NCBI GenBank assembly: GCA_039090855.1
Contig: CM077023.1
Span: 84,605,127-84,669,126, forward strand
DNA from: Macrothele yani
Taxonomy: Eukaryota; Arthropoda; Arachnida; Araneae; Macrothelidae
Length of the DNA: 64,000 bases
Direction of reading: 5' to 3'
The position numbers were made by a program, and so were the translations under genes. Positions 54,886-64,000 of this stretch are shown here, one piece after another. Positions within the stretch are counted from its first letter, which is position 1; the number at the start of each line of letters is the position of its first letter. Under the pieces are notes generated by a model that saw only the letters and a list, made by a program, of their open reading frames with translations, did not search any database and was not told the DNA's origin.

Positions 54886-55065
54886 GGCTGAGTGGGTTGA
54901 GGCGCTGTCCTCTAAATCTAAGTTCGAGATAGACTCGGACTGGGGCATGTGTGGTGTGTTTGTCTGATGAAAGTGGCTCTATGCCTCTCTTGGAACCAGT
55001 AGTCCAAAGTTAAGGATGAGAGATTGCGCATAGCTTCTCATAGTGGTCGTTAACCCCCACCCTCA
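54886..55065 (+). repeat. SINE-A-like copy, diverged
   Basis: CCCGGTGGCTGAGTGGGTTG is a head resembling a tRNA with a Leu or Ser-type D arm. GGCATGTGTGGTGTG, TCTTGGAACCAGTAG, AAGTTAAGGATGAGAGA and AGTGGTCGTTAACCCCCACC follow. Confidence 0.6.
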
Positions 55066-55069
55066 GAAG

Positions 55070-56790
55070 AAAAGGGGGCCGGTAAAGCTGTGTAGTTCTG
55101 ATGCAAAATGTTTAATGTTCTTTATAATTGCAACTATTTTCTTCTATTACAAGAGATAACAGTAGTTTTTCAAGATATAGTATATCGATTTTTTTGGAAC
55201 TCTCAATTTGAAAGCATTTTCCCCCTTGTTTCCCACCTTTGTAAATCAGTCCCGAAAAAATATGGTTGATTCATTTAGGCTGCCGTAGAAAAAAAAAAAG
55301 AAAAATGATGTTAACGGAGTTCTGTAGAATTTTATCCCCTTATCGTCCTCCAAGATTTTGAAAACATGGTAATTATGGGAAAGATAAGCATAAGTATCCT
55401 TGACGTGGTTCTTGAAACCGGATTCGACGCCTAATAATTGGTTGTAGCTAAGGTGAACTCTTGCTATTGGGCGCCTTTCACTTGAACTGCAGTTTTGAGC
55501 TGCAGTCCGGTGCTCTACAAGAAAACCTTCTTTTGAATAATATTCCAAATAAAATGCTCTCATATTTACACATGATCGCACGGTTTTGTGAATAAAAGGT
55601 ATAAATGGATGAATACATTTGCCGTGGCGAGATACGTGTGTGTAAATCGTACAATGAAGGACAGCGGGGCGTTAGCTCATGGCTGGGCAAATAAATGTAT
55701 TGCTTTTACTAGCAGGGCATTACTTGGAACAGAAGTTCATTGCTATGTCTGAAATAATTTCTATATGTCATAGGGTTCACACCATTTTACTGTGTCTCAA
55801 GCTGTGGCGACTTCATCGTTCAGAGATGGGGAGATGATAATCAGCATCTAAGTGCCTATAGTGACCTTGTACCTATCGACTGATAAAAATTACATCAGAA
55901 ATTTGTATACATAAGGAAAATTTCTTGGGATACGACTATCTATACATGTCCTAGCACCCCTTTCCCAGCACCCCTCCTTGTATCGCGCCTGTCTCAAATC
56001 TTCCTGCCAGGAAAATAAATAATCGAACTTAAGGTTCCTTGGAGATGGACACTTAGCAGGCAACTGCTTTTAAAGAATGAAGCTGGTGAAAATTAGCTAA
56101 ATTATAATATAGCTGTAATTTTGTTGTTGTTTTGCTTTTGTTTTTTAAGTTCTTGTGATAAAGGAATATTTTTTTATTCATAAAGCATGAACTTATACTA
56201 TCCCTGTTTCCAATGACGTCTGTTAGCTTTATACTAAAGAAAATTATATCAGTTAAAACTGGCATAACTATAAAATAAGAAAACAACAGCTTCGATAAAA
56301 AAAAAATCTCTTCAATGAAGAAAAGAATGTCAAAAAATATGTGTTTTCTGGATTTAAAAACTTTTTCCCCACTTTTCAAAATAATTTGAAGTTTTGTTTA
56401 CTTTTTGCAATTTAAGGGATAAATTCATTATATGATTTTGCCATTACACCAGTTTTTATAAATAAAGACAGACAAATGTATTTATTCAAGCTTTTATCAA
56501 TTAAATTTTGTTCAAATTGAAAGTTAACACAGAGACGAAGTAGCTTTTTTAAAATATAAAACATTCTCAAGCAGCACTCTTTGAAATACATATAAAAGAT
56601 CAACAGCTTTTCACCCTTTTCCCTTTTTCAATCATAAAATGTTTTTAAAAAGCATTTTTTTTAGAACTTAATAGAATGAACAAAGCAACACACAGCGGTT
56701 GTTATATATATTTAGCATACCGAAACAATTTTTCTGTTTTGAACGTGTAACAGCTATTAAAATTTTTCTACTGGTTTTTTTTTTTTTTCA
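55070..56790. other. No recognised feature
   Basis: AT-rich. The longest frames (111 and 108 codons on the minus strand at 55246-55581 and 56053-56379) are Phe/Lys-rich and show no domain I recognise. Confidence 0.45.
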
Positions 56791-56794
56791 TTTC

Positions 56795-56975
56795 ACACTA
56801 TTGGCAACTCTAAGTGATATAGGCAGTCGTCCGTCCATAATTTAAGGTCACTGTCTCCAGGGAAGGAAAGAGCCGGCTCCGTGAGACAAATACACACCGC
56901 ACATGCCTCTTCTGAAAATCGAATCCGAGCCCAACTTGGAAGAATGGTCAGAATACAACCCACTGGGGAGACAGA
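56795..56975 (-). repeat. SINE-A copy, old and diverged
   Basis: Minus strand: CCATTCTTCCAAGTTGGGC, a degraded B box, AGGCATGTGCGGTGTG, CCCTGGAGACAGTGACC and AAATTATGGACGGACGACTG. Confidence 0.55.
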
Positions 56976-57454
56976 ATGATCTTATTCAACATACATAATT
57001 TCATTCTAATCCATGGTGTGGAATGCGTTCTTTCTTTTTCTTTTTCAACAAAACTGCCTTTCAAAAGTTACTTCATTTTGTGAGGAGTTCCTACGTGCTT
57101 GCCCTTCTCCATTTACTGTAATCATTGTTTTTCCTCGATATTCTTTTCTTAAATATCAAGTAATGGCAACTTTTTCAGATATTCACTGCAAATTAATTTT
57201 CTGTGAGAAAAGAAGAAGTGATAATTCGCACTAGAGATGAGGTAAGATGAGCACGGGCCCGTTATATCATTGTTTATGACTGGCCCGGGCCTGACCAGGT
57301 TTAAACATTTGTGCAAATTTTCCCTATGTGAATAAGGAAAAAATAAATCACATTGTTTTACTCCTACTTATATTATGTGTGTGTGTGTGTGTTTCTCAAT
57401 CATTGAACTGGGAAAACAAAGGGATAAAGATTAATAGAGTTTGTTTTTTTAAAC

Positions 57455-58250
57455 TCACCGTCGTTTTGCTGATGACATAGTCATTTTTACAACTGTTCCT
57501 TCAGAGCTGCAGAGTATTATCCAGGAACTTCCTGACAAGAGTAAATAAGTGGGATTTAAAATGAACTTTCAGAAGACAAAATTGATGTACAATGCTTTTA
57601 CAGGAAATGAAGATTTATCGATTGATGGGGAAAAACTCGAGATATCCGATACATACATTTCCCTTGGGAAGCAGATACCAAGCAAAAGCCGCATTGATGA
57701 AGAAATTAATCGACGTATAAAACTTGGTTGGAGAGCTTTTGGAAGAAACAGTAAAATTTTTAAGAGCAATATGCCATTATGTCTTAAAAGAAAAGTGTTT
57801 AATCAATGCATCCTTACAGTGCATACGTGCGGAGCAGAAACGTGAACCTTAAATAAAAAGACATACAAAGACTGCAGACAATTGAAAGCAGCATGGAGAG
57901 GTGCATGCTTGGTATAACCAAGAAAGATAAGAACAGGAACTCGTGGATAAGGAAAATGGCAAGAGTGGAAGACATCATGATGAGTGTGAAATCCTTGAAG
58001 TGCAATGGGCTGGACATGTTGCCAAAAGAACGGACCACCGATGGACAACTAAAATTCTAGACTGTATTCCAAGGGACAGGAAAAGACCCAGGAGAAGGCC
58101 ACATGGGAGATGGGTGGATGAAATTCGAAAGCATGCGAGAGTGACGTGGAGGAGACTGGCGCAAGGTAGGCCGTTGTGGAAGAAACTTGCGCAGACCTTC
58201 ATCCAGCAGTGGATTGATAATGGCTGACAATGATGATGATGATGATATAT
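57455..58250 (+). pseudogene. RTE LINE-1 3' copy
   Basis: 5'-truncated copy of the 27.2-kb LINE in the opposite orientation. RFADDIVIFTT (catalytic FADD box) opens it, a stop at 57544-57549 follows, then GFKMNFQKTKLMYNAF, INRRIKLGWRAFGRNS, HTCGAET, DHRWTTKILDCIPRDRKRP and RRRPHGRWVDEIRKHAR. It ends in (GAT)n at about 58230-58246, the same tail as the longer copy. Confidence 0.88.
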
Positions 58251-58297
58251 TTATTCATCAGATAAGAGTGTTAGTGCTTCCCGTTAATGAAGACCAA

Positions 58298-58301
58298 CAA
58301 A

Positions 58302-58327
<26 letters not shown>
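58298..58327. repeat. (GA)n microsatellite
   Basis: About 15 uninterrupted GA units. Confidence 0.95.
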
Positions 58328-58333
<6 letters not shown>

Positions 58334-58362
58334 GTTATTACGTGCATCATATCCAGGTAACA

Positions 58363-58444
58363 AAATGCCCTTCATTTTGTTTCCCAAGTGAATCAAGTTA
58401 ATTCCTTTACCTAATTAACTGTATTTATTTTTTGCTTTATTCAA
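58363..58444 (+). repeat. Dispersed 82-bp repeat, copy 2
   Basis: Matches 50058-50139 (AATGCCCTTCATTTTGTTT, TAATTAACTGTATTTATT). Confidence 0.75.
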
Positions 58445-58698
58445 ATTTAAATAAGGACTTTGAACCCTTAAATTTCATTATAAAATTATTATAAAATCTA
58501 TGTTATTTCTGCATGACATAAAAATTGCGTATTTTTGTTTTGCTGATGGATTAGGTCCGATTAAGTACTGATTAAATGTTCATATATAGGTGTCGCAGAG
58601 CTTCTTAATACATGGGAATTTATATTATTAGCTCTACTGGGACAGAGCTGGTTTCGGCATTTATTTTATTTATTATTTGATGAAACATGTAATCTTAT

Positions 58699-59019
58699 CA
58701 TGAAAGAAATACGGGATTACGCCATATAATACAAATTTTGAAGATGACAATCCGATTTTTGGCGTAAATGTGACAAGGATGGTAAGTCAGATAATATTTG
58801 AAAACTTGAAAATTTTCATCGTCCTGGAGCGGGACTCGAACCCGCGTCTCCCAGAAAACGCCTAGGTATGTGTAGTGGTTAGCATACCTAGGCGTTTTCT
58901 GGGAGACGCGGGTTCGAGTCCCGCTCCAGGACGATGAAAATTTTCAAGTTTTCAAATATTATCTGACTTACCATCCTTGTCACATTTACGCCAAAAATCG
59001 GATTGTCATCTTCAAAATT
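58699..59019. mobile_element. Palindromic tRNA retroelement d, perfect arms
   Basis: Two 137-bp arms, 58734-58870 and 58883-59019, are exact inverse copies separated by a 12-nt loop (TGTAGTGGTTAG). Each arm contains the 3' two-thirds of a tRNA-like sequence: anticodon stem CCTAG/CTGGG, loop GCGTTTT (again lacking T33), T arm GCGGG TTCGAGT CCCGC. The loop supplies the A-box segment to the right arm. A perfect 13-bp duplication CATGTAATCTTAT flanks the unit (58686-58698, 59020-59032). The left arm is followed outward by a 35-nt tail (58699-58733) that the right arm lacks. The body differs in sequence from elements a-c. Confidence 0.92.
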
Positions 59020-59177
59020 CATGTAATCTTATTTATAAATATAATTTTTACTAGCAAATTATTAAATTTGACTGTTTTCGGCTAGTTAGAAGGTGTGAAA
59101 TTGCATGTAATACGCACGGAACTTAGTGATCCAGTGGTTTGACATTACTGTGGCTGCTCTAAATAAATAAATTATAT

Positions 59178-59318
59178 AAAAACACAAGTACAGCACTGAA
59201 TGATTCACAATGAAAATTTTATTTAAAAACACAAGTACAGCACTGAATGATTCACAATGAAATTTTTATTTAAAAACACAAGTACAGCACTGAATTATTC
59301 ACAATGAAATTTATAGTT
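59178..59318 (+). repeat. 47-bp x 3 tandem repeat
   Basis: AACACAAGTACAGCACTGAA occurs at 59181, 59228 and 59275, with the rest of the unit (TTCACAATGAAA and a T/A run) well kept. Confidence 0.92.
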
Positions 59319-59944
59319 GTTTGTACTATGTACATGTAGTTGTTTCGTCGATATCAGATATGTATAGTTAGTTAGCTGTTATTTAAAACATTCACAGATG
59401 TTTTTGATTTACGAAATGCACGCGAAACACGCAATGAATAATAATTAAGAGTTTTAGGCAAAGAGCAAAAGAGAGATATAGCCTTAACATTCAGTTGTGC
59501 GTTTTCCATTGCGTTTGTTAATTCGGTTAGCAGTGTTAAATAAAATTAATTAAAAAAGTGAAATGGAAAACTAACTTGAGCCGGGCCTGTATATGGGCAT
59601 GAGTTTTAGTCAGAGATTTGATATTATAAGAGCTCGCCCGGTCCCTGGGAGGGCTCGAATCCGTTTCCCGGCTTTTGTCAGAGGATATAGAAGGCTAACA
59701 AGCCGATGAATTAACATTTTCATTTTTCTCTTTTTCTTTTCTCTGTTTTTTAAAGTATTTAACGTCCAGTTAGCAAACATTGACTCTCATAGCAAATAAG
59801 CTACACTTGAAAAATACATCTCAATTGTAATCCCTTCGATTGAATAAGGCCAAAAACTGTATGATATAGTGTGACCTGGAATAAAATACACTTCATTAAC
59901 AGCAGCGATATCAACACTTCAAAGCTGGAAGGGGGTGGGGCTAT

Positions 59945-60040
59945 GGGGCTAAGTATCCTATGGGGGGCTGTTAGAGGTCTAAATATCCTATGGGGGCTAT
60001 CAGGGAGTAAAATATTTCATCTAGGGCTATTAGAATGCGG
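59945..60040 (+). repeat. About 32-bp x 3 tandem repeat
   Basis: TAAGTATCCTATGGGGGGCT, TAAATATCCTATGGGGGCTA and a decayed AAATATTTCATCTAGGGCTA follow one another. Confidence 0.75.
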
Positions 60041-60049
60041 AGGTACAAT

Positions 60050-61260
60050 ATCTTGAAGTACTGGACAAACATTTTACCCAAAAATTCCGTTTCACATAGA
60101 TTTAACCTTCAGTTATATAAGCTATATTATCCCCAGTAAAAAAAAAAATATTTCAGATACATACTGTACGTAGTATTTACTCGATGTACGCAGTATTGGC
60201 AGCCATGGATACAAACTTCCATGGCCTAAGTTAATATTTATTCGTGGTTTTAGCTTACTTTCGTTATACTTTCTCTTTTTTTTTAATGTTTGCTGTCATA
60301 AGTCTGTTTATGAATTTCAGTTCGTAACCTGATAAGGAATCTCTCTCTCTCTCTCTCTCTCATCGTCTAACCTCTCTGCTACCGAGAGCCTTTTCTCCAC
60401 TTCAATTCTTTTAAATGGATGCGTTAGATTTAGAAAAAAAGTACCAAAGAGATCGCAAAAAAAAAGCAAGCTAAAACGAGTCAGATAAATAAAGTGCCTA
60501 AGCGGTTGGGATGCCAGCTCTCGTTTCAATATTTTGGCTCACAGAGTTGTATGGGGTGTTACTGGGTGTGTAATTTTGGTTTTCTGTCTTCCTCCGAAAT
60601 CAATAAGTCTAAATATATGGTAACGGAACCTTAGCTTTCGATGCACAAAAATGTCCCAGAGTTTGAAAAGTAGCAGCACTTATGTAAATGAAAGTAAAAC
60701 AAGGGGTTCTAGCTACAGGGAAATTTTTGAAAAAATTGTAGCCTTCAAGTCGATCCAGGAATGTAAAAATCATTTATTAAATCTTGGGCAAAATCAAATT
60801 CTAAAGAAGGAACTTAATGCTAAAGATCAATGAAAATACAACTTTTGTATGAAAATAAAGTTTTATGGAAATAGGAGAATGATCTGTGCCAGCGCACTCG
60901 AATGCAACTCAGCCTTCAATAACTTTTTTCCTATCTGGTTTATATGCTTATTTCATATAGCCGAGTTTACAGTACAGTTGCTTAATTGTTTTTAGTAACA
61001 GACATAGAGACATTGGACAGGTTAACAAGAGTTTATGTGATTTTTCGCCAGGAAAAATAGAAAAAGCTCTAGTAACCTGTCCGACAGTGCTTGCTATCAG
61101 CAATAAGCACGAGGACTCATCATTTACTTATAAATGTAACTGGTTATTTAACAAAGTAGAGGATCACATTCCTTGGATCTTAAGGTAGCTAAAATGCTTT
61201 CCTCCAGCAGTCGTACAATTCAGTTGGTATGCGGTTACCCAGCAAAAATACAAATTTTGG
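60050..61260. other. No recognised feature
   Basis: AT-rich, with a short (CT)n run near 60341 and no coding evidence. Confidence 0.5.
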
Positions 61261-61264
61261 GAAA

Positions 61265-61365
61265 CTGCTGGCCGCCATCTGGCAGTGATGGGTCACTGCT
61301 GGCCGCCAGCTGGCAGTAATGAGTCATTACTGATCGCCAGCTGGCAGTGATAGGTCATTGCAAGC
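61265..61365 (+). repeat. About 32-bp x 3 tandem repeat
   Basis: CTGCTGGCCGCCATCTGGCA, CTGCTGGCCGCCAGCTGGCA and CTGATCGCCAGCTGGCAGTG start at 61265, 61296 and about 61330, each followed by a GATGGGTCA-like segment. Similar CTGCTGG..GCCAG phrases recur at 63048-63130. Confidence 0.8.
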
Positions 61366-61560
61366 TAAAACCTGCCGCTCAGGGTACGGTAGCGATACGT
61401 TGGTGGCAGTACCATCCGTTACCAGCCGTTGATGGCCCTGCCGCATCGCTGTAAATTACGGGCCTCTAAGAAAGCGCCACGAGTGATCCGGAGCTGGCAA
61501 CCGAAGCAACCCCAACATGAGGTGCAAGCAGTGGGACTGCCCATGCGCTGAAGCAACATG

Positions 61561-61650
61561 TGCACAATCTTTCGTGGTGCCAGTCAGTTGAAGTTGACGC
61601 CCCGGTGCACAATCTTTCGTGGTGCCAATCAGTTGAAGTCGACGCCACGC
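61561..61650 (+). repeat. 45-bp tandem duplication
   Basis: TGCACAATCTTTCGTGGTGC starts at 61561 and 61606, with CAGTTGAAGT(T/C)GACGCC at the end of each. Confidence 0.92.
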
Positions 61651-61659
61651 CATCGTGTT

Positions 61660-64000
61660 ATTTTAGTGGATGTTAAGAAAGAAAAATCTATATACTGAGG
61701 GACGAATTAATTTTCTTATGAAGTTTCGCGTTGACGAAGATTAACGTCAGAGGAAAATTGCATAAATAATGAATGACCTATAAGAAATGGTCAATTACTC
61801 TCTCGTGTATTTACAGAAACTCATTTCACAGCAAAATTCTTCACTAACACACGAAGAATCGAGAATACAAACAGCCATGAAACACACCTATTTCATTCCC
61901 ACGAGCAACAAGAAAAAATTTCTGGAAACTTAGCAAATGTATCAAATAATTCCTCGTTAACATACATTAAATTGCTTCAGACAAAAGTCCCCGAAAGACA
62001 TTAAAAAAATCGTTATGTTGGAAAAAAATGAGAATTATACAAAATGGATATTTCTGAAAAAAAAAAGGGTATACATTCTTTACAAAATGATCAAGTATTT
62101 GAAAAAAGGAAATTAAGCAACGCTATGTAAATATAATGAACTCATCCATCGGGTGAATACACAACACTGGAGAAATTCGCTGCCTTAAATAACTAGAAAT
62201 AAAAGAAAATATGTTTCCTATTTAGAACAAATGTAGCTTCGGAACGTGAACAAAAAAGATACAATGCGAAAAATGTAACGGAATGTGACATGAACATGTA
62301 AGTATATTAATTTAGCAATCGCCTTTCAAGACCACAAGGACTGAACAAAACTTTGGTAAACGTCGTTTAAGTTGGACGCTTTGAAAGTGAATGAATAAAA
62401 TCCTTACGTTGAAGAAATAAATTTATGAATTATATAAAACGGACATTTATGAAAAATATTTAGCAGTATTTTAAAATTAAAAAGAGAACCCTTCGTTTCA
62501 CATCGCGCAGGAAAGAGGTTCACCTCCAAGCAAGCGCCGCACTTGACAACGTAGTTTTGTGGTTAAAGCATCAGCTTTGCAGGCAAACTGTTGTGGCGGA
62601 TTCTATGCTGCACTGATTTACGGGCGTTTTTCCATACTGGTTGAGAAAATTTCTTTAGCACCGTGACGTCGTGCAGTGTAAATTTCTTATGGAGAAAACT
62701 ATCGGAGCCGAGTGGCGACGTCATTCAACATGGCCCACATGGATAGAAAAAATGGAACTGGCCGGGAAACTGTGAAGAGTTCAAATGTTATTATTTTTAT
62801 TTTTATTTTTATTTTTTTATTTTTTTGCCATTACTGGGCATTTGGCGAACCAGATTCGCCAAGCCTGCACTTACGTCACGTGATTTCCGGCTGTCACTGG
62901 CGGACCACATTAGACTAGTCACCATTTATGGCACGTGCTTGCAGGACTGCTTAAGGGCAGCTTGTGGCAGCCACTATCTATGATCGAGAATTGATGGCCC
63001 TGTTGTGGCATATGAAAACTGATGGGGGTGCCAGCTTTTGGCCCACTGCTGGCCCATGTGTTGGCCGCCGGGACATTTTTTTGACTTTGGGCAATTCGCA
63101 CCGAAGTGCCGCACTGCTGGCTGCCAGTGTTGGATTGAGTGCTGGCTCAGCAACATTGTTTTTGTTGGAATTGTTATTTGATATGTGTAATTGGCTACGT
63201 GAAATTTCGAAATTTCGAATATTAAAAAAAAAAAAAAGGTAGTAATTAACGCCTGTGCATCCACTCATTCATAATTAATTTTACTAATGCAGCATGATAT
63301 ATATAAATAAAAACATATATGCCAAAGTCGAGGTTTAGTATTGTTACGAATCAGAAGTTTTCGTTACCAACACAAGATTCTTTTTTATCAGTAGGTGTAC
63401 TTTTCTAAAAAATGGATGTTTATTTGGTCTTTTATTTCGTTATTTTGGTCAGAAGTGTGCGTAAGTGACATTTCTTTTTTCAGCTGTAAAAACATAGAAC
63501 TGATTCCAAAGCATCTATTCTAATTCATATTTTTCGATAAATACTCCTGACTTTTCCACTTTAGGGAACACCCCTTCCCTTCATTTTCTGACTCATTTAC
63601 TATGCATCCATTATTTTGTTCGTAGCTGACATTTGGTTGCAACCATCAGGAAAATTTAGTAATCCCAAATACTCGACCTTTCCAACCTCTCCTTGTTCAG
63701 AGTATCTTAGAATATAAAATTTGGCTTTAAAGCACTAAGGCAGAAAACGGAATTCCATGCATTCCACAGTCAGGTGCTGATGAACAAGGGAAAGAGGGAT
63801 TCCTCACCTTAGTAACACAATTTTCAAATCTTAAGAATACCTATGTCGCCCTTTTGCGGAAGGAAATATGTGAATAATATTGCTAGACTTTCCAAACAGT
63901 TAGCAACTGCTTAAACGTAACTAAGGGAATAAACGGAGGAAATCTGGCTATTCATGATAGTTCTTGACTACTAGGTTATAAAAAAGGTGAATGTTGGTAC
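61660..64000. other. No recognised gene
   Basis: AT-rich sequence with scattered A-runs. One GC-richer part (62840-63170) with CTGCTGGCCCATG and GGCTGCCAGTG phrases resembles the tandem repeat at 61265 but encodes nothing I recognise. Confidence 0.45.

Noticed and set aside
57240..59690. Possible hAT-like element with GGCCCGGGCC-type ends around 57250 and 59590
   Set aside because: The GC-rich phrases at the two places are not clear inverted repeats and I found no 8-bp duplication.

Overview
The window is eukaryotic, almost certainly an arthropod genome and most likely a chelicerate (spider-like). It is AT-rich and dense in microsatellites. I found no gene that I could assign to the host. 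The intact Tc1-type transposase at 18935-19957 and the RTE-type LINE at about 27.2-30.4 kb resemble protein families I associate with spider and tick genomes. That taxonomic guess rests on general knowledge, not on a search.

Nearly every recognisable feature is a transposable element or a repeat. DNA transposons: five Tc1-like elements (9.2-10.5 kb; 18.7-20.1 kb, intact; 25.4-26.7 kb; 37.0-38.3 kb; 51.4-52.8 kb), four mariner (DD34D-type) elements (35.3-36.6, 39.0-40.4, 42.8-43.7, 48.7-50.0 kb), one internally deleted Tc1/mariner-superfamily relative with about 105-bp terminal inverted repeats (30.5-31.6 kb), and several non-autonomous elements (2.1-3.5, 6.2-6.8, 8.5-8.7, 45.1-45.9, 46.3-46.6 kb). 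LINEs: one near full-length RTE-type copy (27.2-30.4 kb) and relatives at 22.4, 40.8-42.0 and 57.5-58.2 kb, plus a second LINE family at 4.6-5.9 and 7.6-7.8 kb split by a 1.6-kb insertion. SINEs: about sixteen copies of one tRNA-derived family (SINE-A), several with clear target-site duplications, and one copy of a different SINE at 46.8-47.2 kb.

Three groups of structures deserve attention. (1) Four palindromic retroelements carrying tRNA-like sequence in their inverted arms (12.7, 20.1, 41.6 and 58.7 kb). Each is flanked by an 11-13 bp direct repeat, and each has one arm that runs 31-35 nt further than the other. (2) Miniature LTR retrotransposons (TRIMs) whose LTRs contain a tRNA-like sequence with A and B boxes, followed by a TGGCGCCCGAAC primer-binding site and a purine tract. 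One copy (15824-16336) has identical 188-bp LTRs and a 4-bp duplication. (3) A 1.6-kb tandem array (32.8-34.4 kb) of about 150-bp monomers in an A-B-C higher-order pattern of about 456 bp. Every monomer carries a CTCF-like core such as CCACCAGGGGGCG or CCGCTAGGGGGCG in the same orientation.

Nesting gives a relative order of events: palindrome c sits inside a LINE copy, palindrome b abuts and appears to duplicate the end of the intact Tc1 element, a MITE splits a SINE-A, and a TTAA-flanked foldback element lies inside the insertion that split the second LINE. The long stretches between elements show no convincing coding sequence by eye; any host exons too short or diverged to recognise would have been missed.
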